Positions 35,306 to 43,970 are shown, counted from the first letter of the stretch. The stretch is 64,000 nucleotides of DNA from Sulfitobacter sp. M39 (GCF_021735935.1 NZ_WMDZ01000001.1:1240001-1304000), one strand, 5' to 3'. Notes: generated by a model from the sequence alone, not told the origin. Numbers and translations are program-made.

Positions 35306-36574
35306 TCAATAACGCGTTGCGCTGACCACGCCGGACCTTTTGGTCGAGCTGGTGACTCCAGATTTAGGCCAGCACCACCCGCTTTTGACGACGTAAGACA
35401 CTGCATGGCAGTATTCATACGCCAGGCACTCAATCTGACATTGGCGAAAGGAAATACCTTTTATTCCAGTGCGCAAAAGATCGTTCCCGTCTATATCACG
35501 ATCTTCGAATACTTGCATTGATCCGACTGGTTCAAGCGTTTCAGTCTTTGGAATTACCTGGTGGGTCTTACAGTTTGCAATCGTATCACGCAGTTTCTCA
35601 TCACGAATATTCTGCTCGAAACCGTAGAAAAGCTCTTTGGAGGGTGTCCTTATTCGCGCACCAAAACTATTCGCGTCTGCGACTACATCGCGCAGCTGGT
35701 CGGGCAGTTGAAAAGCGACGTGCGTTCTGAACTCAGCCCGTTTCACAATATCCCAGTCTGTGAGCTGATAGGGCTCCGCGTCGATCACGAGGAAGAAGTC
35801 ACCAATTGCCGCTGACTCTGGCTCCTGCAACGTCGCAACACCAACCAGACCCGCATCACCGCAAAGCAGTGTCATAGTGCTGGCCCCGTGGAGCGCTACA
35901 TGTTCCAGCCGCAGACCAAGGGAGCCGTTGATATTGTGATATTCAGCCGTTTCGCTATAAACCGGACCGGTCACAACGTTCCATCGTACAAGATCACTTT
36001 CGGAAACGAAATCAATGCCCTCGGCCGACATGTCCGTCATGCGTTCGAAGAAGTTCACATCGACCCTCATCTCCTGAATGTAAGACACCAGGAGGGAAGA
36101 AATCGTTTGAGCTGTCGAAAGTGCGCTTTGCCCATCGAGATCAGGATCGGTGCTGCTAAATTGGTGTACGCCTATTCGGCCTCCGTTTGAAAGATACCGA
36201 AAATCAGCCCCAAGGTACAAAAAAACGCAAGCACTGGCGCAAATAGCCTTGGTGCCTTCCTGGTTTGCAACATCGGACGAGACGATCTCGTCCCGGTCGT
36301 TTAGGATCCTACCCATCGTTAGGCCTGCAGCGAGGCTGCCACCGGGGCTATCGACGGTTACGGATATATCTCGAATGTAAGTATCGTCGTAGCGGGCAAG
36401 GATAGTCCGAAGCTTATCGGGATCCGTATCTTCGATTGGACCCGTCATTTGAATGCGCAATACCGGTGCCGTAATCGGACGCATGTCGAAAAACTCTTCC
36501 TCTATGTCCATTGCGAGGGTCGTCGACCCGACCGCGCAGAACATGAGACCGAGAAAGGCTCGCAAGACTTTCAT
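35306..36574 (-). CDS. Periplasmic ClpP-like protein with PAN/Apple-like C-terminus
   Basis: A 422-residue secreted protein (signal peptide about 1-21). Residues about 40-200 have the ClpP/crotonase-like fold seen in periplasmic 'SPGGS' proteins: SPGGS at 76-80, 'CASACVFLYLG' (112-122) with the Ser114 nucleophile position, and His137 in 'IGVHQF'. A middle region (about 230-340) has no family I know. The end, from about 365, holds a PAN/Apple-type Cys pattern ('FRQCQIECLAYEYCHAVSYV', then 'GWCWPKSG'), usually a protein- or sugar-binding module. A protease with a binding domain is plausible. It is transcribed towards the TRAP gene, which points at it. Confidence 0.75.
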   Translation of the reverse strand: MKVLRAFLGLMFCAVGSTTLAMDIEEEFFDMRPITAPVLRIQMTGPIEDTDPDKLRTILARYDDTYIRDISVTVDSPGGSLAAGLTMGRILNDRDEIVSSDVANQEGTKAICASACVFLYLGADFRYLSNGGRIGVHQFSSTDPDLDGQSALSTAQTISSLLVSYIQEMRVDVNFFERMTDMSAEGIDFVSESDLVRWNVVTGPVYSETAEYHNINGSLGLRLEHVALHGASTMTLLCGDAGLVGVATLQEPESAAIGDFFLVIDAEPYQLTDWDIVKRAEFRTHVAFQLPDQLRDVVADANSFGARIRTPSKELFYGFEQNIRDEKLRDTIANCKTHQVIPKTETLEPVGSMQVFEDRDIDGNDLLRTGIKGISFRQCQIECLAYEYCHAVSYVVKSGWCWPKSGVTSSTKRSGVVSATRY

Positions 36575-36842
36575 TCCATGACCCCAATCTCTAATAGAGC
36601 GTGATATTTACCGCTGAACTTATCAACAGAAAAACTGCGGAAATGTGTTCCTTTGGGGGAATTTCATCAGCAACACAATCAAGATTCCAGCCAAATCCTT
36701 CGAAGGGTATGAAATCCGGCTAATCCGATAAATACCTTGTCGACTGAGACGTCCAGTTTAGTACCATCGTAGTCTGACGTCAGGCTCTTGTCCGCATCGG
36801 CCCAAACCAAACTTGACATCGGGCAGGTGAATCGCAGATTGA

Positions 36843-36857
36843 GAACAAATAGTGAAC
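36843..36857. promoter_or_regulatory. SOS box (LexA site) of the umuDC operon
   Basis: GAAC-AAATAGT-GAAC matches the alphaproteobacterial LexA consensus GTTC-N7-GTTC read on the other strand. It lies 13 bases before the umuD ATG, so bound LexA would block transcription or initiation. Confidence 0.85.
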
Positions 36858-36870
36858 AATTAGGATTCCC

Positions 36871-37305
36871 ATGCCAGTTTACCCAGTTGATGGACCCGTC
36901 CACATACCATCCCAATCTGTTCGAATTGTCAGCACACCAGTCAGCGCCGGTTTTCCTTCGCCAGCTGGAGACGATCTCGAAGACGAGATTGACCCTATGG
37001 CCTGGGTAGTTCGGCATCCTTCATCCACATTTTGGTGGCGCGTAGAAGGGGACTGCCTGTGGGACGCTGGGATACGTGATGGTGACATCATCGCTGTAGA
37101 CCGTGCTGGCAAGCGACGCATCGGGAGAGCCGTGCTGGCCGTGGTAGATGGTGCTGTCACAGCAAAGATCCTGCGTAAGCGTGGTGACAGGTACTACCTC
37201 GCACCTGCGAATAGTCAGGAGCAGTTCCCCGACGTCGAACTAACTGAGGATAGTGAAATTTGGGGCGTCATCGCTGGTGTTGTCCGGCGTTACGACTTGG
37301 CATGA
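36871..37305 (+). CDS. umuD: UmuD-like protein with Cys at the catalytic Ser position
   Basis: A 144-residue S24-type protein. The self-cleavage site is kept as A26-G27 in 'SAGFPSPA', and the general-base Lys is K99. The residue that is Ser in 'GDSM' of UmuD/LexA is Cys62 ('EGDCLWDAGIRDGD'), with Met also replaced by Leu. In UmuD the serine attacks the peptide bond after RecA contact, giving UmuD' for Pol V. A cysteine nucleophile could still act, perhaps more slowly, or cleavage may be lost. AGGA sits before the ATG, and an SOS box overlaps the upstream region. The stop overlaps the umuC start (ATGA). Confidence 0.88.
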   Translation: MPVYPVDGPVHIPSQSVRIVSTPVSAGFPSPAGDDLEDEIDPMAWVVRHPSSTFWWRVEGDCLWDAGIRDGDIIAVDRAGKRRIGRAVLAVVDGAVTAKILRKRGDRYYLAPANSQEQFPDVELTEDSEIWGVIAGVVRRYDLA

Positions 37306-38573
37306 AGCGGCCTGTAGCCATTAGCGACAGCGCGAACTTCTATGTGAGCGCTGAGAGGATATTTGATCCAACGCTAAAGAACGTCCCGGTGATTGTTCTA
37401 TCCAATAACGACGGCTGCGCTATAGCGCGCAGCGATGAGGCCAAGGCCTTGGGGATCAAGATGGGCACTCCGCTGCATCACATTCGCGAAAAGGTTGATG
37501 CTCATGGTATCCGCGTCTTCAGCTCGAACTACACCCTCTATGGTGATATCTCTCGTCGGGTGGTTGAGGTCTACGAAGACTTCACGCCAAACGTCGAGAT
37601 CTATTCCATCGATGAATGCTTCCTCGACTTCGTCGGGTTCAAGGACCGCACTGCACATGCCATGGCGCTGCGTGCAGCGGTCCTAAGAAGAGTAGGGGTG
37701 CCAGTACGTATTGGCATCGCGCCCACCAAGACCCTTGCGAAATGTGCGAACGATATCGCCAAGAAGAACCCCATTTTTGCAGGGGTCTTGGATATGATGG
37801 ATGAGAGCCTTGCGCGCTGGCTGCTACCGCGTGTGCCAGTCGGGGACATCTGGGGCGTTGGTCGCAAGACCACCGACAAGTTGAAGGCCCTGGGTGTACA
37901 CACGGCAGCCGATCTTCGTGATCTGCCAATCCGGCAGGCACGGGCTGTTGGTACTGTGGTGCTGGAGAGGATCGTATTGGAGCTACAGGGTGAGGCCTGC
38001 CTCGCTTTTGAGGACGTAGAGCCACAGCGCAAAGGTATGGCTGTAACACGATCAGCAGGCACTCCGATGACAGACTTCGACACGCTGTTCCAGGCGATTA
38101 CCGCGCACGCATCACGGGGCGCTGAAAAGCTGCGCCAGCACGGTTTGGTCGCTGGCACGCTGACTGTGTTCTTTCACACCAATAAGCACCGGCCAGATCG
38201 CCCTCAGTATACCGCATCCAGAACAACCCGCATGACCCCGATGTCGTCAGATACCTTCGATCTCGTTGAAGCGGCTCGGCACTGCGCGGAAGCCGGTTGG
38301 CCGAAGTCGGACGCTAAAAGCTATGGCTTCACCAAGGCTGGTATCATGCTGAATGACCTGGTGCGGTTCGAAGATCGTCCTCAAACGCTCTTCGACCAAG
38401 CGCGTCCGAAATCACCGGCGCTGATGAAGGCTCTGGATGACGTGAATGATCGGTTTGGGAAGAAGACGATGGTTCTGGCCAGCGAAGGTAAGAACCAAAC
38501 GTGGCGTCTTCGCGCAGATCATCGGAGCCCGCGCTATACCACGCGAATGGAAGACCTGCCGGTGGTGAGATAG
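37302..38573 (+). CDS. umuC: UmuC-like Y-family translesion polymerase subunit
   Basis: A 423-residue Y-family polymerase. The catalytic acids are in place: Asp9 ('AISDSANFYVS'), Asp104 and Glu105 ('YSIDECFLD'). The helix-hairpin-helix region 'DIWGVGRKTTDKLKALGVHTAADL' and the C-terminal little-finger and UmuC tail ('RFGKKTMVLASEG') are present. Instead of the usual 'DCNNFYVSCE' it reads 'DSANFYVSAE'. It starts inside the umuD stop codon, as in Pol V operons. Expected role: error-prone bypass after SOS induction. Location in the mobile region fits plasmid-type umuDC (rumAB-like) pairs. Confidence 0.92.
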   Translation: MKRPVAISDSANFYVSAERIFDPTLKNVPVIVLSNNDGCAIARSDEAKALGIKMGTPLHHIREKVDAHGIRVFSSNYTLYGDISRRVVEVYEDFTPNVEIYSIDECFLDFVGFKDRTAHAMALRAAVLRRVGVPVRIGIAPTKTLAKCANDIAKKNPIFAGVLDMMDESLARWLLPRVPVGDIWGVGRKTTDKLKALGVHTAADLRDLPIRQARAVGTVVLERIVLELQGEACLAFEDVEPQRKGMAVTRSAGTPMTDFDTLFQAITAHASRGAEKLRQHGLVAGTLTVFFHTNKHRPDRPQYTASRTTRMTPMSSDTFDLVEAARHCAEAGWPKSDAKSYGFTKAGIMLNDLVRFEDRPQTLFDQARPKSPALMKALDDVNDRFGKKTMVLASEGKNQTWRLRADHRSPRYTTRMEDLPVVR

Positions 38574-38656
38574 GGGAGCGAAACGGCTTGTCTTAAGGTT
38601 GAGCCGTACTCTCACATAGCTATCTGTATGTAATAAAGCTGACGACCTCTAACCGG

Positions 38657-38836
38657 TCATTCCCCTCGCTCTGCAGCCTTCCTGCGCAGTTCCGCAAAAA
38701 AGGCCTCTTCTTCAGGGGTTGATTTAGTCATCTTTTCCGCGAAACGATCCGACCAGATTTTGACTTCTTCTTCGGTTAGCTGTGTCGTGCATAGCTTGGC
38801 GCAAAGAGCCGCTTCGATCTTAGCTTCGTCTATCAT
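38657..38836 (-). CDS. 59-residue acidic/helical protein coupled to a GNAT gene
   Basis: A short gene: ATG at 38836, TGA at 38657-38659. It starts inside the GNAT stop codon (ATGA overlap at 38833-38836) and has AAGGGG 7 bases ahead, so it is translated with the GNAT. The product begins 'MIDEAKIEAALCAKLCTTQL' and ends in a highly charged helix (TPEEEAFFAELRRKAAERGE). No family recognised. It could be a small partner or antitoxin of the GNAT protein, but nothing beyond the overlap shows this. Confidence 0.65.
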   Translation of the reverse strand: MIDEAKIEAALCAKLCTTQLTEEEVKIWSDRFAEKMTKSTPEEEAFFAELRRKAAERGE

Positions 38837-39333
38837 CTTTGAACCCCTTCAGTTTTTGCCGAGTTTGCAAATTGTTCACAGTTGGTACGGAGCTGCGCAG
38901 TGCATTCAGAACCGATGCACTCAACATCACCGCCCTCATCAATGCAGAGCTTGTGCATTGCGATATTACTTCGCACGAAGTTCACATCTACAGTCAACAT
39001 CTTATGTGCCCGGGCTTCGCTAAGGCCACGCTTGAATAGTGTCCGCCCAAGGCCGCGCCCCTGGTACGCGTCTTCGACAGATAGACCTACTTCAGCATGC
39101 GCGTATTCACCGAAATACAGTTCAAGCATCGCACGCGGGGCACTGTCTCTCTCGATCGCAAGCGTTAAGTCAGGCCGCGACTGCTGAGCGAAGCACGTTA
39201 GGGCTTCATCACTTATGCTACCCATAAATCGCTGTGAACGAGATGCCGCACTAAGTCGGCCGTAATGTTCGATGCGGCTTTGCTGTAAAGTTGACAGGCT
39301 CAGTGGCAATATCGCTGGGGACGAACGTTCCAT
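38833..39333 (-). CDS. GNAT-family acetyltransferase
   Basis: About 166 residues starting at ATG 39333, with GGAG 6 bases before it. The acetyl-CoA-binding loop 'EDAYQGRGLGRTLFKRGLSEARAHKMLTVDVNFVRSNIAMHKLCIDEGG' is clear. The N-terminus reads 'PLSLSTLQQSRIEHYGRLSAASRSQRFMGSISDEAL', the opening of the small-molecule GNAT type. The open frame extends to 39444, but that part lacks support. A 59-residue gene overlaps its stop codon. The substrate is unknown. Confidence 0.82.
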   Translation of the reverse strand: MERSSPAILPLSLSTLQQSRIEHYGRLSAASRSQRFMGSISDEALTCFAQQSRPDLTLAIERDSAPRAMLELYFGEYAHAEVGLSVEDAYQGRGLGRTLFKRGLSEARAHKMLTVDVNFVRSNIAMHKLCIDEGGDVECIGSECTAQLRTNCEQFANSAKTEGVQR

Positions 39334-39890
39334 GTTTTCTCCGATCTCAGTCCCGAGATGGGTGCTGATCGCACGGATAGAAGGCGTATAATCGAAGGTT
39401 GGGGATGCGCGTTGTGCATGGGTTCGGTTGGCCGTGTGTACCAAACGCGGCTATAGCTCGGTATGGCTCAGACCCTCTGAGGTGTCGCAGGCCATACGTG
39501 CTGTCAGCAGACGCCAGTGGTTCAGGGGAGTGGCGAACGATGACCTGATGCACTCTGCACAAGAGGCTCTCAGCAGAGGCTGACGGCAGGACGAACGAAG
39601 CACGAAGTGCGGAAGAAAAAATGGGTGGCTCTGCCGGGTCCTATTTTTTTCTATTGTGAGCCATGGAAAATCCTTACGGGTTTTCTGTACCGCGGCAGCG
39701 TTCTTCAATTCGGTTTTGTCGCCCGAATGCATCGTTTGGTAGCTTCACTGCAAGATTTGATTTTCTCTAAGGAATAAAACGCTGTTCGTTTGTACAGCTG
39801 TTTTTGCGGCGCGATTTTACCTTACGGAAAGTCGGAGCGGCATCGCGCCCGGGGCCGCATCTCCTCTTCAGACAAGAATAGGAGAACGCA
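39334..39890. other. Gene-free stretch before the relaxase; possible oriT region
   Basis: No gene is supported. The part next to the relaxase start (about 39730-39885) is where an oriT would usually lie. It has an imperfect GC-rich inverted repeat (GCGGC/GCCGC, about 39836-39867) and AT-rich text before it. I cannot identify a nick site. Confidence 0.35.
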
Positions 39891-41147
39891 ATGTCAGAAC
39901 CTTTCAAGCCGAAGACCGTCGTCGATTTAAAGCGTATGACGCGCTCAGATATCATCGCTTTATACAAACACTGTATGAGAGCGACCGGACAAGACGATCA
40001 CATCATCAAATCTCAAACCAAGGACAACAAATGGCTCATTGGAGACGACACCAACTTTCTGAGTGTTGTTGACACCTACATTCGGATCCAAGGAGCGACG
40101 ATTGACAAACGGAATGTAAAATCGGCGACAGCTTTGGTGCTTCAGGCGAGCCCAGAATACTTCCGACCAGAATTTCACAGGGATGACCCTGAGGGCTTCG
40201 GGAAGTATGATACCCAAAAACTCGATGATTGGGTGTTGGCGAATGTTAAATGGCTCAAAAACACCTTTGGAAGCGACTGCATCGCAGCTCATCTTCACGT
40301 TGATGAACGTACTCCGCATATTCATGCGGTAATTGTCCCAATGTTCGAAAAGGCACCAACCATGCCAAAGAATAAACGCAAGGGCGAGACGCAAGCGCAC
40401 TTTGACCTTCGGGTCGAACGAGCCAAGAAGAAAAAGGGGCGGAAAGTGGTGTCGCATCACAAGCACTACCTCTTTGGCGCGGGCCGAAAAAGCTATGAAA
40501 AAGTTGTCGACTCATATGCGGCCGCGGTTAAGCATCTTGGTATCGTGAGGTCTGAGCGAGGGTCGAAGGCGACACCGACAACGAAGCAAGAGTGGGCGCG
40601 ACTACTCTACAAGAAGTCGAAAGAAATAGAGCAAAACGTGATCGGCATGCACAAGCGCCAAAGGTTGGAAGACGCAAGCTTTGAAATCGGGGTGGCAGCG
40701 CTGATGGACGACAAAATTCGATACGCTGAAGCAAAGGATGGAAGGGAGGAGGGGCTTTTGCCGTCTACAAATTGGCCGCAGGAAAAACATGAGCAGGACG
40801 AGATCAAATCAGGAGTTAAGCCGGCTAAAGCTCGGATCGTCGCGTTTGCGAAAAAGATCAGAGATTTTACCAACTCTTCGTTTGAAAAGGCGAAGAAGCG
40901 CGTCTTCGAGATGCTCAAAGCCGTTGAAAGACGCGAGGCCGCTGTGAAGGCCAAAGAGCTCGAGCTTGCGGAGCGCGAAAAAGCTCTTGGTCTTATAGAA
41001 GGCATCGACGACACATGGTTCGAGGACGGGGAGATGAGCGAAGCAAACGAACGGACCCTCCGCGAAAGCGGCATCATTCAGGACCAGATACAGCATCAGC
41101 CGACTCTTGAAGTCCGAAAGGAATTCGTAAGGGTGCAGGTACGTTGA
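39891..41147 (+). CDS. MobV-type relaxase (Pre/Mob mobilisation protein)
   Basis: A 418-residue DNA-nicking relaxase of the MobV group. The metal-binding motif 'HLHVDERTPHIH' lies at residues 134-145. Near the N-terminus 'LYKHCMRATGQDDH' may correspond to the first conserved motif, in a divergent form. The end has a coiled-coil-like stretch ('AVERREAAVKAKELELAEREKALG', about 340-365). It would nick at an oriT and lead a single strand into a conjugation system supplied by another element. AGGAGAACGCA precedes the ATG. The ParB-ParA pair follows on the same strand, so these form a mobilisation/stability module. Confidence 0.85.
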   Translation: MSEPFKPKTVVDLKRMTRSDIIALYKHCMRATGQDDHIIKSQTKDNKWLIGDDTNFLSVVDTYIRIQGATIDKRNVKSATALVLQASPEYFRPEFHRDDPEGFGKYDTQKLDDWVLANVKWLKNTFGSDCIAAHLHVDERTPHIHAVIVPMFEKAPTMPKNKRKGETQAHFDLRVERAKKKKGRKVVSHHKHYLFGAGRKSYEKVVDSYAAAVKHLGIVRSERGSKATPTTKQEWARLLYKKSKEIEQNVIGMHKRQRLEDASFEIGVAALMDDKIRYAEAKDGREEGLLPSTNWPQEKHEQDEIKSGVKPAKARIVAFAKKIRDFTNSSFEKAKKRVFEMLKAVERREAAVKAKELELAEREKALGLIEGIDDTWFEDGEMSEANERTLRESGIIQDQIQHQPTLEVRKEFVRVQVR

Positions 41148-41493
41148 GGTCACGGCATTCCGTGACATATCGCGTATGTAAGGCCCGAGACCCTAATACT
41201 TCAGACCAGTCGGCAGATTATATGTCCAACCAAATTAAGTTGACCTACTGCGGATGTGCTCGCAGGGCGGCTAAAACGTGCGGTGCCGCCGGTTTCAAGT
41301 AACCGCGCTGGTCTTAACCGATATTTTGCGGATCACGCGATGCCAAGGTGCTTCCCCAAGAAGAGAAATGCCTATTTCGTCTTAACAGATTTCCGCGCCG
41401 TATAAACGAACCAATCTCCTTTTTGAGATGCTGACGGGCCATTGTTCATCATTGGTCCCTGCGGCTCACAAATTAAACCATGGAGATTGAAAC
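41148..41493. other. Gene-free stretch before parB
   Basis: No gene is supported. Short inverted patches occur, but the only strong palindrome of the locus lies inside parB. Confidence 0.4.
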
Positions 41494-42480
41494 GTGACGT
41501 ATCAAAAGACCAAATCCCTTCGCGAGCTTGCCGCAGCCGAGCGCGCCCCAAGCGAAAAGTTGGCAGCTGCCAACTTTTCCGAAACGATATTGGAAATCTC
41601 TCCATACGAGATCGATGACAGCACCGGTATCAGAGACCGATATTCGCATTCTAATCGCGATTTTGATGGCTTGAAGGAAAGCATCGAGCGGAATGGCCAG
41701 CAACAACCCATACTGGTTGGTTCGTGCGACCCGAAAACAGGCAAGTACCCGATAATAGCCGGACGTAATCGACTTCGTGTTGCTTCACTCTTGGGGATCA
41801 GCCTCAAAGCTATTGTGCGACCGATTGACGGTGAAGAGAGGTTGGTGGCGCAGCTGCAAGAAAACATTTCCAGAAGCGATTATACGGTTGGTGACAAGAT
41901 TGGCATCATGATCGAGTTGAAGAAGATGTCCTTCAAGCAGGTTCGCATCGCCGAAATGATGAGTGTCTCGAAAACCGACATCTCAAAGTTACTTGGGTTG
42001 TACGAAAAGTTAGTGGACCTGGCGGGGTCACATGACTTTGCGAGGGCGCTCCTCGCGTCCAAGGCTGGTCGACCCAAATGGCAAAACTTGGCCAAGGCAC
42101 TGGAAGAATTACCGCACGGTTCTCGGAGTAAAATTTGTGAGAAGGTTGTTGAAGATCTTCAGGGTGAATGTGACGCGGATCCAATATCTTTGGCGATATC
42201 GGCTATCAAAGATGAAATGAAAACCTCGCAATCTGTGACCGATTTCCTGCCACTTGAACGATCATACAAGGAAGCGTCAGAGGCCTTGTCAAACGCCACT
42301 TTAAACACGCGCGACCTGTGTGAGTTGAAGTACGAGGGTGATCCTCATGTAAACGCGCTCCTCCAGAAGGCTATTCAGATCGAACACTCGACTTTGAAAG
42401 CAATGATCATCGAACGCTTTGAGGCGCTGGTAGCAAAGTCACTTGGTGCCGCAAAAAACCTTGATCGGGGGATGCAATGA
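41494..42480 (+). CDS. ParB/RepB-like partition protein
   Basis: A 328-residue partition DNA-binding protein. The ParB N-domain with the CTPase-type GRNRLR motif ('AGRNRLRVASLLG', about 90-102) and 'AQLQENISRSDYTVGDK' (box 2) are clear, followed by the HTH ('KQVRIAEMMSVSKTDISKLLGLYEKL'). The C-terminus is a helical dimerisation region. It precedes parA, the reverse of the usual parA-parB order, and overlaps it by ATGA. A 26-bp palindrome of the repABC parS type lies within codons 21-29 of the gene. It probably binds that site and segregates the element when it exists as a circle. Confidence 0.88.
   Translation: MTYQKTKSLRELAAAERAPSEKLAAANFSETILEISPYEIDDSTGIRDRYSHSNRDFDGLKESIERNGQQQPILVGSCDPKTGKYPIIAGRNRLRVASLLGISLKAIVRPIDGEERLVAQLQENISRSDYTVGDKIGIMIELKKMSFKQVRIAEMMSVSKTDISKLLGLYEKLVDLAGSHDFARALLASKAGRPKWQNLAKALEELPHGSRSKICEKVVEDLQGECDADPISLAISAIKDEMKTSQSVTDFLPLERSYKEASEALSNATLNTRDLCELKYEGDPHVNALLQKAIQIEHSTLKAMIIERFEALVAKSLGAAKNLDRGMQ
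41554..41579. promoter_or_regulatory. parS-like 26-bp palindrome within parB
   Basis: The arms GAAAAGTTGGCAG and CTGCCAACTTTTC are exact reverse complements. The central 16 bases, 41559-41574, GTTGGCAGCTGCCAAC, fit the repABC parS consensus GTTNNCNGCNGNNAAC at every fixed position. It lies in codons 21-29 of parB, so nucleation and autoregulation are both plausible. Confidence 0.75.
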
Positions 42481-43118
42481 CCAAGGTTATTAGTTTGGTC
42501 GGTCAGAAGGGCGGTAGCGGAAAATCTACAATTGCAGTTCATCTTGCGATGGAAGCCCTCCTGAAGAAAGAAGGTAGTCAGGTAGCAATTATCGACATGG
42601 ACCCGCAGGGGTCAGTCCTGGAATGGTCTCAAATGCGGGGAGATTCGAACCCTGTGGTGGTTCACGGTACGCCGGATACGCTGAATGATATCTTGGGTCA
42701 GGCCGCTGACGATGGTTTCGACTATGTCGTACTGGATACACCCGGTCGGCGAGATTCAACCCTGGTCGAGCTCGTAGCTGCCAGGTCTGATCTAATTCTA
42801 TTGCCGCTGCGCCCGTCGCTTTTTGACGTGCGCGCTGTCGCGGATACAGTCCGCCTTCTTAGATCCAAAGCCTATAAAATGCGATTTCTGCTGTCTCAAA
42901 CCCCGGCGCGTGGGAACCAAGTGGCAGACACAGAAGCATATTGCGCCAGCGCACACCCGGAAGTAGTGGTCGCTCAATCCAAAATCGGGTACCGAACAGC
43001 ATTTCAAAGCGCTTTGATTGATGGTCGTGGGGTCCAGGAAGCTGGTCGAAGCGGAAGCAAAGGCGCGCTGGAGATAGCAGGCCTATTTGATGAAATACTG
43101 GGCCTGCTGAACAGTTAG
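42477..43118 (+). CDS. ParA-family partition ATPase
   Basis: A 213-residue ATPase of the short ParA type. The deviant Walker A is at residues 11-17 (KGGSGKS), 'IIDMDPQGSVLEW' is the second switch (A'), and 'VLDTPG' is Walker B. It lacks an N-terminal HTH, so it is of the small type Ib-like group, whereas the ParB partner is long. It starts in the ParB stop codon (ATGA). It would drive movement of ParB-parS complexes. No replication gene lies nearby, so a plasmid replicon is not visible in the window. Confidence 0.9.
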   Translation: MTKVISLVGQKGGSGKSTIAVHLAMEALLKKEGSQVAIIDMDPQGSVLEWSQMRGDSNPVVVHGTPDTLNDILGQAADDGFDYVVLDTPGRRDSTLVELVAARSDLILLPLRPSLFDVRAVADTVRLLRSKAYKMRFLLSQTPARGNQVADTEAYCASAHPEVVVAQSKIGYRTAFQSALIDGRGVQEAGRSGSKGALEIAGLFDEILGLLNS

Positions 43119-43416
43119 CGAGACAGTTCCAAGCCCATTTTATGACTGGCGTTCGTCTCCTCCGATCCAAAATAATCGGGTTGGGTTGCGAAGATCAAAT
43201 TTAGCTTCGCTTACGGTTTCGGCGAATGTCAGTTTCGGCCTTTCAAATGGTCTTACCCATCGGCCTAAAGTGAACAGGATTAAAATGCCGTCACACACCT
43301 TGTTCGTTGCGGTCAAATGGACTGACCTCAACAATCATCAGGGTGCTCCGAGTACCTCAAGCTACGGATGCCGACATTCTGTCGCTGCTCAAATTAGACC
43401 TATCCAAGGGCTGTAA

Positions 43417-43758
43417 TTATTCAGCAACTTTCTTCACGAATTCAGACTTTAGGCCCATCTTACCAATTCCTGGAACTTTGCAATCTATGTCGTGATCGCC
43501 GTCCACCAATCGAATACCGCGGACCTTGGTCCCGACCTTGACCACCGAGGAAGAGCCTCTGATCTTCAAATCTTTGATAACGGTGACCGTATCACCATCC
43601 ACAAGGGTGTTTCCAACGCTGTCACGCACTTCTAATGCCGTATCGGCCGGTTCCTCAGATACCCATTCGTGACCGCATTCCGGGCAGGTCAATAAATTAT
43701 CGACTTGATAAACATAGGCCGAAGAGCATTCAGGACATGGGGGTAAGTGATCAGTCAT
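43417..43758 (-). CDS. PhnA/YjdM-like zinc-ribbon protein
   Basis: About 113 residues. The N-terminal zinc ribbon is '[25 protein letters not shown]', with four Cys, and the C-terminal PhnA domain reads '[52 protein letters not shown]'. The name alkylphosphonate-utilisation protein is historical; no phn genes are near. Starts at 43758, 43770 and 43806 are possible; none has a strong ribosome site. It stands alone on the minus strand. Confidence 0.8.
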   Translation of the reverse strand: MTDHLPPCPECSSAYVYQVDNLLTCPECGHEWVSEEPADTALEVRDSVGNTLVDGDTVTVIKDLKIRGSSSVVKVGTKVRGIRLVDGDHDIDCKVPGIGKMGLKSEFVKKVAE

Positions 43759-43970
43759 AGATGTGGTCATAACTCGATGTGGGCCTGCGGCACAGCTAAA
43801 ATTCATCTACATCAGCAAATCGATAAACCATACTGCCTCTTGCATGATCTCGGCAGCGCTTCAATCGGGACGGTGGATACAAATATTTGCTATTCAAGAG
43901 CGCCCCTCAAGCTGTAAACCCTTTTGCTACGTACCTTTGGAGTCGCCCGGAGCATTTTTGTAGATCGTCG

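Noticed and set aside
35089..35433. Open frame overlapping the end of the ClpP-like/PAN gene
   Set aside because: It starts inside the PAN-coding part in another frame, without a ribosome site; the PAN domain end is already complete in the main frame.
42636..42655. Possible left attachment site (ATTCGAACC resembling the tRNA T-loop)
   Set aside because: Only about 9-10 bases match, and it lies inside parA.
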